From the NCBI GenBank assembly GCA_036351115.1, contig JAZBOL010000078.1, positions 1-64,000 of the forward strand: a stretch of DNA of 64,000 nt, read 5' to 3'. This stretch comes from Marinihelvus sp036351115 (lineage in GTDB: Bacteria > Pseudomonadota > Gammaproteobacteria > Xanthomonadales > SZUA-36). Position 1 is the stretch's first letter. The number at the start of each line of letters is the position of its first letter. Below, piece after piece: positions 17,979-27,800 of the stretch. The notes under the pieces are model-generated. The model did no database searches, had not been told where the DNA came from, and saw only the letters and a program-made list of their open reading frames with translations. A program made the position numbers and the translations under genes.

Positions 17979-18003
17979 GGTCGCCGCCGCAGGGGCGGCG
18001 ACC
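17979..18003. terminator. bidirectional hairpin between converging genes
   Basis: GGTCGCCGCC, a 5-base loop, then GGCGGCGACC: a perfect 10-bp stem in the 56-bp gap between the flavoprotein and LysM genes. Outer GTGAT/ATCAC arms at 17966-17970 and 18005-18009 could extend it. No T-tract. Confidence 0.55.
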
Positions 18004-18014
18004 CATCACACCGC

Positions 18015-18581
18015 TCAGGCTTTCGGCGGGATTTTCAAGACCTGGCCGGGACGAATCAGGTCCGGGTCGTCCAGCTGGTCGCGATTGGCCTCGAAGATTT
18101 TCATGTACTCGGCGCCGCTGCCGTAGGCCTGTTCGGCGATCTTCCACAGCGAGTCCCCGCTTTTTACCGTGTAGGTGTCTCCCTCCTCCGTATCCGCCTG
18201 GTCCTGCGCGGCAGCGTCGGGCGTTTCCTCCGCCGGCGTCGCGGCCTCGGGTTCCGCCGGGATTTCCGACGTTTCCGCGGTGTCCTCGGGGGCGGGCTCC
18301 GGCGCCGCCTCGACTTCGGGCTGCGGGGGCTCCGGAACGGCGATGGTCAGCTGGTTGTTCACTGAGCCCACCTGTTCCATGCCCTCGAGCACTTCCGCAA
18401 TTCGAGTGCGCCGCGCTTCGTCAATGACTTCGCCGGAGACGGTGACGGTGCCGTCGGATCCAAACTGGAACTTCAGTCCAGCCGGATCGATGCCGGCTTC
18501 CCGGAGCACCATGCTGGGTCCCTTGACCCCCGCTTGTTCCTTGTCTTTCTTCTTGCCGAACAGTGAATCCAGAAATCCCAT
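18015..18581 (-). CDS. BON and LysM domain protein (Kbp/YgaU-like)
   Basis: A 188-residue protein. Residues about 25-85 form a BON domain (FGSDGTVTVSGEV, then VGSVNNQLTI). A linker of about 45 residues rich in Pro, Glu and Ala follows. The C-terminal LysM domain starts YTVKSGDSLWKIAEQAYG and ends IRPGQVLKIPP. No signal peptide is visible: it starts MGFLDSLFGKKKDKE, as in E. coli Kbp/YgaU, a cytoplasmic potassium-binding protein. The acidic linker makes it longer than E. coli Kbp (149 residues). A K+-sensing role is inferred from that homologue. A reverse-strand TATACT lies at plus-strand 18666-18671. Confidence 0.82.
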   Translation of the reverse strand: MGFLDSLFGKKKDKEQAGVKGPSMVLREAGIDPAGLKFQFGSDGTVTVSGEVIDEARRTRIAEVLEGMEQVGSVNNQLTIAVPEPPQPEVEAAPEPAPEDTAETSEIPAEPEAATPAEETPDAAAQDQADTEEGDTYTVKSGDSLWKIAEQAYGSGAEYMKIFEANRDQLDDPDLIRPGQVLKIPPKA

Positions 18582-18809
18582 GTGTGTACTCCTCTCTCTG
18601 CGCTCGATGGATCGGGTTGATGACTCGCGTGCCTGGCTCCCCGCAGCATGCGTGAATCAGCTCCGAGTATAGCCCCAGTCGACCGGCCGCTCATACGGGT
18701 CTGTCCCGGACGAGACGCGCCCTGTTGGCGGCGGCGGAAAACCACGGCACGTGCGCTTCGGAGGGAGTCGAAGTGTCGCGCATTTCTCGCTGAACGGACC
18801 GTTTCCCGG

Positions 18810-18815
18810 TAGAAT
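18810..18815 (+). promoter_or_regulatory. candidate -10 element TAGAAT upstream of the giant repeat gene
   Basis: TAGAAT sits 48 bases before the start codon of the 3282-residue protein. No strong -35 match is visible. Confidence 0.3.
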
Positions 18816-18838
18816 CGCCGCCGAACGCAATTTTCAGG

Positions 18839-18852
18839 GGGCCGTTCGGCCC
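18839..18852 (+). promoter_or_regulatory. leader hairpin abutting the ribosome binding site
   Basis: GGGCCG, TT, CGGCCC forms a compact GC hairpin followed at once by AAAAAAGGGG, which holds the apparent Shine-Dalgarno sequence, and then ATG at 18863. It may set mRNA stability or translation of the giant gene. Confidence 0.4.
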
Positions 18853-18862
18853 AAAAAAGGGG

Positions 18863-21800
18863 ATGGGTGTGAGCTACAGGAGTGTGTCACGCGGCCTGAT
18901 TGCAGGCCTTGCCGTGCTGTTACTGACGGTTCCGGAGCTTGTTCGGGCCCAGGTCCCCAACATCAGCGAGACGGTTCCCGCGGAAAGCCCCCTGGGGGAA
19001 GGCTTCTGTTTCGAAGCCAACTTCACCAATTCCGGCGTACCGGGTTTTGGCCCTTACCTCCGGCTGAGCCTGCCGCCCGAGCTCAGCCTGGACTCGGCGA
19101 GCCTGTTCAGCTTCGGCACGGCGCAGCTCGTCACCGACCTGGGCGTCTTTCCGCCACCGCCGGGAAATGAGATCGAGGATCCCTTGATCGAGGCGCCGGT
19201 GAGCGGCGTTCCGGGAAACCGGCTCTTCCTCATTGTTCTGCCGGTCGGCGGCGTCGTGGATGGTGGCCCTGACCTGCCGGTCGAGATCTGCACGACCATC
19301 GATACGTCGGCGGAATTCAACGTGCCGCTGCCCATCGAGCTGACGCCGGTCTATCGCTTCGGCGACACGCCAACGGGCGTCAACGGTCCGGTGGTCGGCA
19401 CGCCGGTGGTCCAGAGTGTCTCGCCCCAGGTGCTTTTCTTCACGAAAACCAGTGGTGTGCCCGAAGGCGAACGTCCTCCCGGTCCGCTGTGGTCCTACGA
19501 CTACACGCTTGACGTGGACATCGCCAATGGCGCCGGCATCAGCCCGATTGTCATCAGCGACACCCTGGCGCCGGACTTCCAGTTCGATGGCAGCCTCGCC
19601 ATCAACGGCGCCGGAACCTGCTCGGCAACCCAACTGCCTTCCACGACCTCACCGGGTGGCGTACTCGAGGTCACGTGCACGAATGTCCCGGTCGGGAGCA
19701 GTGCCGCCAACGAGATCAGCGTCGTTTACGGGGGGTTCATTACCGATATTCTCGATGCCGGGTCCTGTGCGGCATCGAACATCCTCAACACCGCCGGGGC
19801 CAGCGGCAGCTATCAGCCGCCATCCGGGGCAGCCATTCCGGTGACCAGCTTGCCGGACACGGTGGTTGTTTCCGCCCAGCACCTGACGATTCAGCAGGGC
19901 GTGTCCCCCGGTACGCCGCTCCTGGGGGCCACCCTCGAGTACCGCAGCGATCTGCAGGTGACCGAATTCGCCTCGCCCTCGGCGCTGCTCGTGACCACGA
20001 TCCTTCCCGACGGCATCGACTACCTCCAGGAAGCCGCCCTGACCATCAACGGGGCCACCGTGGCGATCACCCCGACCATCACGCTGAATGCTGATTTTTC
20101 GACCACGGTGGTGCACGACATCGCAGCGGCGGCCGCAGCAGCAGGGGTTGCCCTGCCGGCGGGAAGCACCATCACGCTGACCTTCGAAGGCACCGTGCGG
20201 TTTACCTACCAGGCAACCGGTGCGCCCATACTGGCGGGAGATTCGCTCACGGCGACCACCGCGGCCACCTACGATCTGGGGGGCGGCGCCAATGACTGTA
20301 CGAACGGCAGTTCCGCGACGGTCAACATCGAGCCGGTCGACATCACGAAAACGCTGATCAATCCGCAACCGGTCTATCGCCCCGGTGATGCCGCCGTATT
20401 CCGGCTGACCAAGCGCGTATCGGCCGGCAGTACGTCCAACATTCGTTTTGCGGACTTTCTGCCCCTGCCGGCGCTGCGCGTCACCGACCTGGACCTGACC
20501 TTCGGTACCGGCGACATCACCCGGGGGCCCGACGATACGGCAGGGCTGGTGCCAACGAGCATCGTCGCGAATTCGTCCCTGAACGCCGTGGAAATTGCCT
20601 GGCCCGACCTGAGCAGCACCACGTCCCGGGTGATCCAGATTGACATCCGCGCCACGATCACGAGCGAGCCTTTCGCCGATGGCCTGTTTCTGACCAACAT
20701 CTTTGCCGCCCAAAGCAACAATACGTCGGCCCAGACCAATTTCGGCGTGGACGTCGATGCGCTGAACATCGGTGCGCCAGAACTGGTGGTGACCAAGGGC
20801 GTGGCCTCGACGAACGGCGCGGGCGTGATCACGCCCGCGCCGACGATCCTGCCGGTGGACGGTGACCTGGCCGGCGCAGACGGCAACGACACCGTCGACT
20901 TTGTCATTACCGTGGAAAACACGGGGAACGCGCCAGCCCACGACGTAACGATCACGGACCCGGGTGCACCCCTGCTCAGTGCCTGCTCCCTGACTTCGCT
21001 CCAGGACGGCCTGGGGAACGATCTCGCCTTTTCCGGCGCCCTGGCCGGTGGCCTGCAGCTGACAGCACCTCTCGCCGAAAGTGATGGTGCGCCGGGGGCT
21101 CCCTATGGCGCCGACACCGCCCTGGCCACCGTGCGTTGCGCCGTGTCCGCGACGATCCCGCCCAACAGCGCCTTCGACAACACGGCGACGGTCACCTGGA
21201 CGAGCCAGCCGGGGGCGCCGGCCTTTCCGCCAATCACGGATTCCGCAGCAGTCTCCAGCGCCAGTACGTCGCTGGAGAAGCTTTTCGTGGTCAGCTCCGA
21301 ACCCGGCACCAGCGACACGCAGAACCCGCCCCGGGCCACCATTGGCGAGATCGTACGCTATCGCCTGGCGCTGGCGATGCCCGAGGGACGCATCACCGGG
21401 CTCCGGTTCATCGACCGTTTCCCCGGGACCCTGCAGTTCCTGGACGATGGGACGGCGACCGCGGCCTTCGTGAGCAACGGTGCCGGACTGAGCTCCAGCA
21501 CCCTGCCCATTCCCAACGTCAATGGCAGCGGGGTGGACCTCGCCAGCCTGCCGAGCAGCGCCCTGACCTTTGCCCTCCCGGCAGGTGCGATCAGCGGGGG
21601 ACCCTTCAATCCGGGAACCGATCCCGTGTTCAACCTCGGAGACGTGACCAACAGCGACTCCGATCTCGATGCGGAATATGTCGTGATCGAGGTGAACGCG
21701 GTGGTGGTCAATGTCAACGGAAATAACCGGGATAACCGATTCGCCGCGTTCTCGGGCAACAGCGATCTGAACGGCAATTCCAACGCGGTGCGCGTACGCC

Positions 21801-24800
21801 TGGCCGAGCCGCGGCTCACGGTCCAGAAAACGGCGTTGCCGACCACGGGCGATGCGGGTGATCCGATCGCTTACACCATCGTCGTGAGCAACGCCGGCGG
21901 CGCCAACACCAGTCCGGGCTACGACGTGACCCTGGGCGACCTGTTGCCGGCCGGCCTGGCCGGAGCCACCAACATCAGCGCCGGCGCCGCCAACGGCAAC
22001 TGCACGAACCTGGTCATCACCGATAACACGGTGGGCGACAATCTCCAGTTCGCGTTCAACGAAATACGCCCAGATTGCCGTATCGAGATCACCTTTGACG
22101 CGGCCCTGACCAACGCGGTGTCTCCGGGCACCTCCGTGGACAACACGGCCGAGCTGGCCTGGACGAGCCTGCCGGGATCCAACGGCACGACAGGCAACCC
22201 GACCGGGTCGGTGACGCCGGGTGTACCGGGCGCCGTCAATGGTGAACGGGACGACAGTGGTGGGGTCAACGATTACCTCGCCGAGGCTACGGCTCCCGTG
22301 AGCATTCCCGGCGTCGGGCTGGTCAAGCGAGTCACGAGCACGGATCAGCCGTCCAGTGGTGTCGCGGAGCACCGCCCGGGCGTGACGGATTTGCTGATCG
22401 GTGAAGTGGCCACCTTCGAAGTCATCGCCACCTTGCCCGAGGGTCAAACGCCGCAGCTCGTCATCCGGGATACGCTCCCCTTCACCAACGGCGTGATGCG
22501 CCTGGATTCGGCGCGGCTGGTCCGCATCGGGTCGCAACTGGCTCCCGGCATTCCGGCACCGGTGCCCCAGATTGACGACCTCCAGCTGGGCGATGGTATC
22601 GACGATACGGTGAGTTTCGATTTCGGCGCCGTAACCAACACGCCGGATGGCGTAACCGATGCCGAGGACGAAGTGGTGATCGAGGTCACCGCGACCCTGG
22701 TTGACGTGGCCGCCAACGTTAACGCCGATGCCCTGGCCAACACCGCGCTGGTCCAGTTCGGCAGTGGCCTGAACGCCTCCGCGACGGCGCCCCTGGACGT
22801 GATCGAGCCGGTGCTCGGGGTCGTGAAGACCGGCAGCATCAGCCAGGGGGATGCGGGAGATCGGGTGCTCTACACGGTGACCCTGTCGCACACGGCGTCG
22901 TCGACAGCCATTGCTCAGGACCTGACGCTGGCGGACGATCTGCCGCCGGAACTCGCCCTCGATCTGGCGAGTATCGTTGTCACCAGCGGACCGAATTTCG
23001 ACGTCAACCTGAGCAGTGGCGATTCCGTAGCCCTCGGATGGACCGCGCTGCCCCTGGGCACGACCATCGAGGTGCAGTACGAAGCGAACCTGCGTGATTC
23101 GGTGATGCCCGGCGAGTCCATCGTCAACACGGCCAACGTGGAGTGGACCTCCATCCCCGGGGATAACGCGGATGAGCGCACGAACACGGACGACGACAGC
23201 CACACGATCCTGATCACGCCGCCGGGTGTGTCGAAGGCGGTCGTCGCCACGAGCGAACCCGGCACGGGCGACGGCGCCTTCGGGCCGGCCGACGATCTGA
23301 CCATCGGCGAACGGGTGACTTACCGCTTTACCGTATCCGTCCCGGAAGGCACGTCCGTGAATAGCCGGGTCGTTGACCAGTTGCCGACGGGTTCCAGCGT
23401 GCTGGGCGTGGTTTCTTCGTCCCTGGTGTCCATCGGCAGCCAGCTGTCGGGGCCGGGCCTCCCGGCGCCGGGAACGGCGGGCGTGCCCACGGATACGGAC
23501 CTGGACGGCGTGGATGACCGTGTCACCTGGGACCTCGGTGACATCCTGAACTCGCCGGACGACGTCAGCAACGCGGACGATCTGCTCACCTTCGAAGTGG
23601 TCGCTGTGCTGCTCGACCTGCCCCAGAACCAGAGCGGCGTGACGGACCAGCTGAACGTGGCCACGGCGAGTTCCGACACCGCCAGCGGTTCGAGCAGCGC
23701 GCCCATCGACATCGTGGCGCCGGCACTGCGGCTGACGAAGAACGTCCTCAGCCCGGTGGATGGGTTCGTGGATGGTGGTGATACGGTTTCCATGCGCCTG
23801 AGGCTTGCGCCCCTGGCGGCGAGCACGGCGGATGCCTATACCCTGGTGGTCGAAGACACGCTCCCCGCCGGTCTGAACTGGGTCAGCGATGCCGGCGTGG
23901 GCGGCGACTGTCCCGGCCTGACCGTGGATTCGAGCGCCGAACCCCTGATTCGTTTCGAGTTCGACGAACTGCGTCTTGCCGACGCGGCGTGCGACATCAC
24001 CTACGACGTGGAAGTCGATCCAACCGTGCAGCCTGGCCAGGAGTTGGAAAACGTCGCGCTGCTGACCTTCGACTCGACGCCGGTTTTTGTCGCCGGCGAA
24101 ACGCGCCAGGGAACGTCCTCGGCCGTGGCGGAGGTGGTGGTGTTCGCCCCCTCCCTGATCAAGGTGGCGGTGGATACGTCCCAGCCCGGCACGTCACTGG
24201 AACAGGGCGACCCGACGCTGCTGGACCTGACGATCGGCGAAACGGTGACCTATGAACTCACCCTGTCACTGCCCGAAGTGCTCGTCACGAACGTGGTCCT
24301 CACCGATACCCTGCCGGCCGGCGCGGGGGGGTATCTCGAAGCGGTGGGGGCGAGCGTCCTTTCCGTGGGAAGCCAGATCAGCACGACCCTGCCCGGTACG
24401 CCGGTGCTGACCGACGACCAGCTGGGCGACGGTATCAACGACACGGTAACCCTGAATTTCGGCGATATCAGCAACCTGCCCGACGGCATTGAAAGCGATG
24501 GTGACCAGATCCGGGTGCAGATCGTTGCGCGTGTCATCGACCTGCCCGAGAACACCGATGGGGTGGTGCTGACGAATTCGGCCGTGGTCACCTCCGACAC
24601 GGGCGACCTGAGCGATACGGCAGACGTGGAGGTCGTGGAGCCGGCCACAAACCTGAGCAAGACCATGACGCTGCTGGCCGACGGCCTGGTGCGTATCTCG
24701 TTGCAGGTGGAGAACACGGGAACGGCGCCGGTCTACGACCTGCAAGTGAACGACGTGCTCAGCGAGGCGGACTGGAATCTGGCGACCTTCGTCCCTGTCT

Positions 24801-27800
24801 CCGTCCCGTCGGGTTTCGAGCTCTTGACGCTTCCGGACACGCCCGCGCCCGGCGAGCAGACCATCCGTTTCCAGTCCGATCCGGGCGCGGTACAGCCGGC
24901 AGGTACGATCCCCGTGGGGTCGACCGTGGTGGCGACGTTCGATGTTCTCCTCGCCGTGCTGCCGCCCCAGCCCAACCCCCTGCCCAACGAGGCGACGCAG
25001 GACGCGGCAGACTCGTTGCCCGGACCGGACAGCAACGCCCGGGATTTGCCGACGGACAGTGCGACAGACGACGTGGCCTTGCCGGACCTCGTCCTGGACA
25101 AGACAGCGTCCCTCCTTACCGATGCGGACGGTTCCGGGAACGTGTCGCCCGGCGACACGCTGCGCTACACCCTGGTCATGAGCAACCAGGGCGTCGCCGA
25201 TGCCACGAACGTGCTGCTGCAGGATGCGCCGGATTCGAACAGCGACCTGGTCGTGGGCAGTGTCGTCACCAGTCTCGGCAGCGTCGCGATCGGCAACACG
25301 GCGGGCGATACGACCGTGGAGGTGGTGCTGGGTACGCTGATCGCAGGCGGCCAGGCCACGGTCACCTATGACACGACCTTGCCGGCGATTCTGCCGTCGG
25401 GCGTTGACACCGTCGTCAACCAAGCCACCTTTGACAGTGACGAACTGCCCCCCGCCCTGAGTGATGATCCCAATGATCCCACCGGCGCTCAGGATCCCAC
25501 CGTGGTGCCGATTTTTGCCCAGCCGGACCTGGTCCTGGGCAAGGACGATGGCAACGTCACCACGCAGCCCGGGGGCACGGTGGTCTGGACCCTGAGCTTT
25601 GAGAACGTCGGCAACCAGGCGGCGACCGGCGTGGTTCTGTTCGAAACCGTGCCCGCGAATACCACGTTCCTGGCAGGTGCCAGTTCGGTCGGCTGGGCGT
25701 GCGTACCGAATACCCAGGCCGGCGCACTCTGCCTCCTGTCGCTGGGGGAAGTTCCGGCGGGCGACTCCGGGACGGCGACTTTCGCAGTGGCCGTGGACGC
25801 CGTCTTGCCCTCGGGTGTTTCCGAGATCGTCAACACGGCCCGGATCGCCGATGACGGCACCAACGGCGCCGACCCGACGCCGGACAACAACCAGGCAACG
25901 GACGTGACGCCGGTGACGGCATCGCCGGATCTGGTCATCACCAAGGACGATGGTGGCATCAGCGTCAGCCCCGGGCAGGTGCTTCCCTGGACCCTGCAGG
26001 TCCTGAATGTGGGCAACCAGGAAGCCACCGGTGTGGTGGTGAGCGATACGGTGCCGGCGAACTCCGTCTTCGATGCGGCAGCCAGCACCGCCGGCTGGTC
26101 GTGTGTGCCCGGTGGAACGCCGGGCGGCGTGTGTACGCTCAGTCTGGGGGATCTGCAGGTCGGCGAGGACGACACGGTGGTTTTCGCCGTGCGGGTGGAC
26201 AACCCCGTGATCGCCGGCGTGGAGGAAATCCAGAACACGGCCAGCGTGCAGGATGACGGCACCAACGGTCCGGATCCGACGCCGGGCAACAACCAGGCCA
26301 CGGACCAGACCCCCGTTGATGCGGCGCCCGATCTGGCCATCACCAAGGACGACGGGGGTGCGACGGCGGTCCCCGGCCAGGGGCTGCCCTGGACCCTGCA
26401 GGTGGCCAATGTCGGCAACCAGGGTGCCACGGGCGTCGTGGTGACCGACGCGGTCCCGGCGAATGCGACCTTCGATGCGGCAGCCAGCACGCCTGGCTGG
26501 GCCTGTGTGCCCGGCATCGCGCCGGGCAGCGTTTGCACCCTGGCCCTGGGCGGCCTGGACGCCGGCCAGACGACGACCGTCACGTTCGCGGTGATCGTCG
26601 ACACCCCGGTGCCGGCGGGTGTCGACGAACTCCTGAACACGGCCAGCGTTCAGGACGATGGCGCCAATGGGCCGGATCCGACACCGGACAACAACATGGC
26701 CATGGACCAGACGCCTGTCGACGCCACGCCCGATCTCGCCATCATCAAGAACGATGGCGGCGTGACGGCCGTGCCGGGGCAGGTGCTGCCCTGGACCCTC
26801 CAGGTGTCGAATGTGGGTGTCCAGGGGGCGACGGGCGTGGTGGTCACGGACACGGTGCCCGCCAACACGACCTTTGATGCGGCCAGTTCGACACCGGGCT
26901 GGGTCTGTGTGCCCAACGCCGCACCGGGCAGCATTTGTACCTTGTCTCTCGGGGCCCTGGCAGCGGGGCAGAATGCGTCCGTGGACTTTGCCGTGGTTGT
27001 TGATGCGCCCCTCGCGGCGGGTGTCGGGGAGATCGCCAACACGGCCACGGTCCAGGACGACGGCGCCAATGGCCCGGATCCCACGCCGGATAACAACATG
27101 GCCATGGACCTCACGCCTGTCGATGCGACGCCCGACCTGGCCATCACCAAGGACGACGGTGGGCTCACCGCCATTCCCGGCGAGGTCCTCTCGTGGACCT
27201 TGCAGGTGTCCAATGTCGGCGCCCAGGGCGCGACGGGGGTCGTGGTCACGGACACGGTGCCCGCGAACACCTCGTTTGACGCCGGCGCCAGCTCCCCGGG
27301 CTGGGCCTGTGTCCCTGATGCTGCTCCGGGCAGCGTCTGCACCCTGGCGCTTGGCGCCCTCGCCGGAGGCCAGGGGTCGTCCCTGACCTTCGCCGTGCGC
27401 GTGGACAACCCCCTGCCGGCCGGGGTCCAGGAAATCGCCAACACAGCCAGCGTGGCGGATGACGGCGCGAACGGGCCGGACCCGACGCCGGACAACAACG
27501 TGGCCACGGACCTGACGCCAGTCGCGGCGGACATCGACGTGGCCATCACCAAGACCGACGGGGGCCAGGTCGCTGAACCGGCGCAAATCCTGGTGTACAC
27601 CCTGACGTACAACAACCTGGGGACGCAGGGCGTCACCGGGGTCGTGGTCGAGGAAACCGTGCCGTTGAACACGCGCTTCGCGGCCGGATCGAGCACCGCG
27701 GGCTGGTCCTGTGCGCCGGACGCGGTTCCGGGCACTGTGTGCCGCTTCGATGTGGGTGGGCTCGCGTCCGGTGACAGCGGAACCTTGCTGTTCGCGGTCA

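Noticed and set aside
19649..23203. A 1184-residue reverse-strand open frame across the giant gene
   Set aside because: It is the mirror of the codon-biased forward gene. It lacks any signal or recognisable domain, and its repeats simply reflect those of the forward frame.
24266..27586. A 1106-residue reverse-strand open frame
   Set aside because: Same reason: high GC at third positions removes stop codons on the other strand, and the His/Arg/Gly-rich product is typical of a shadow.
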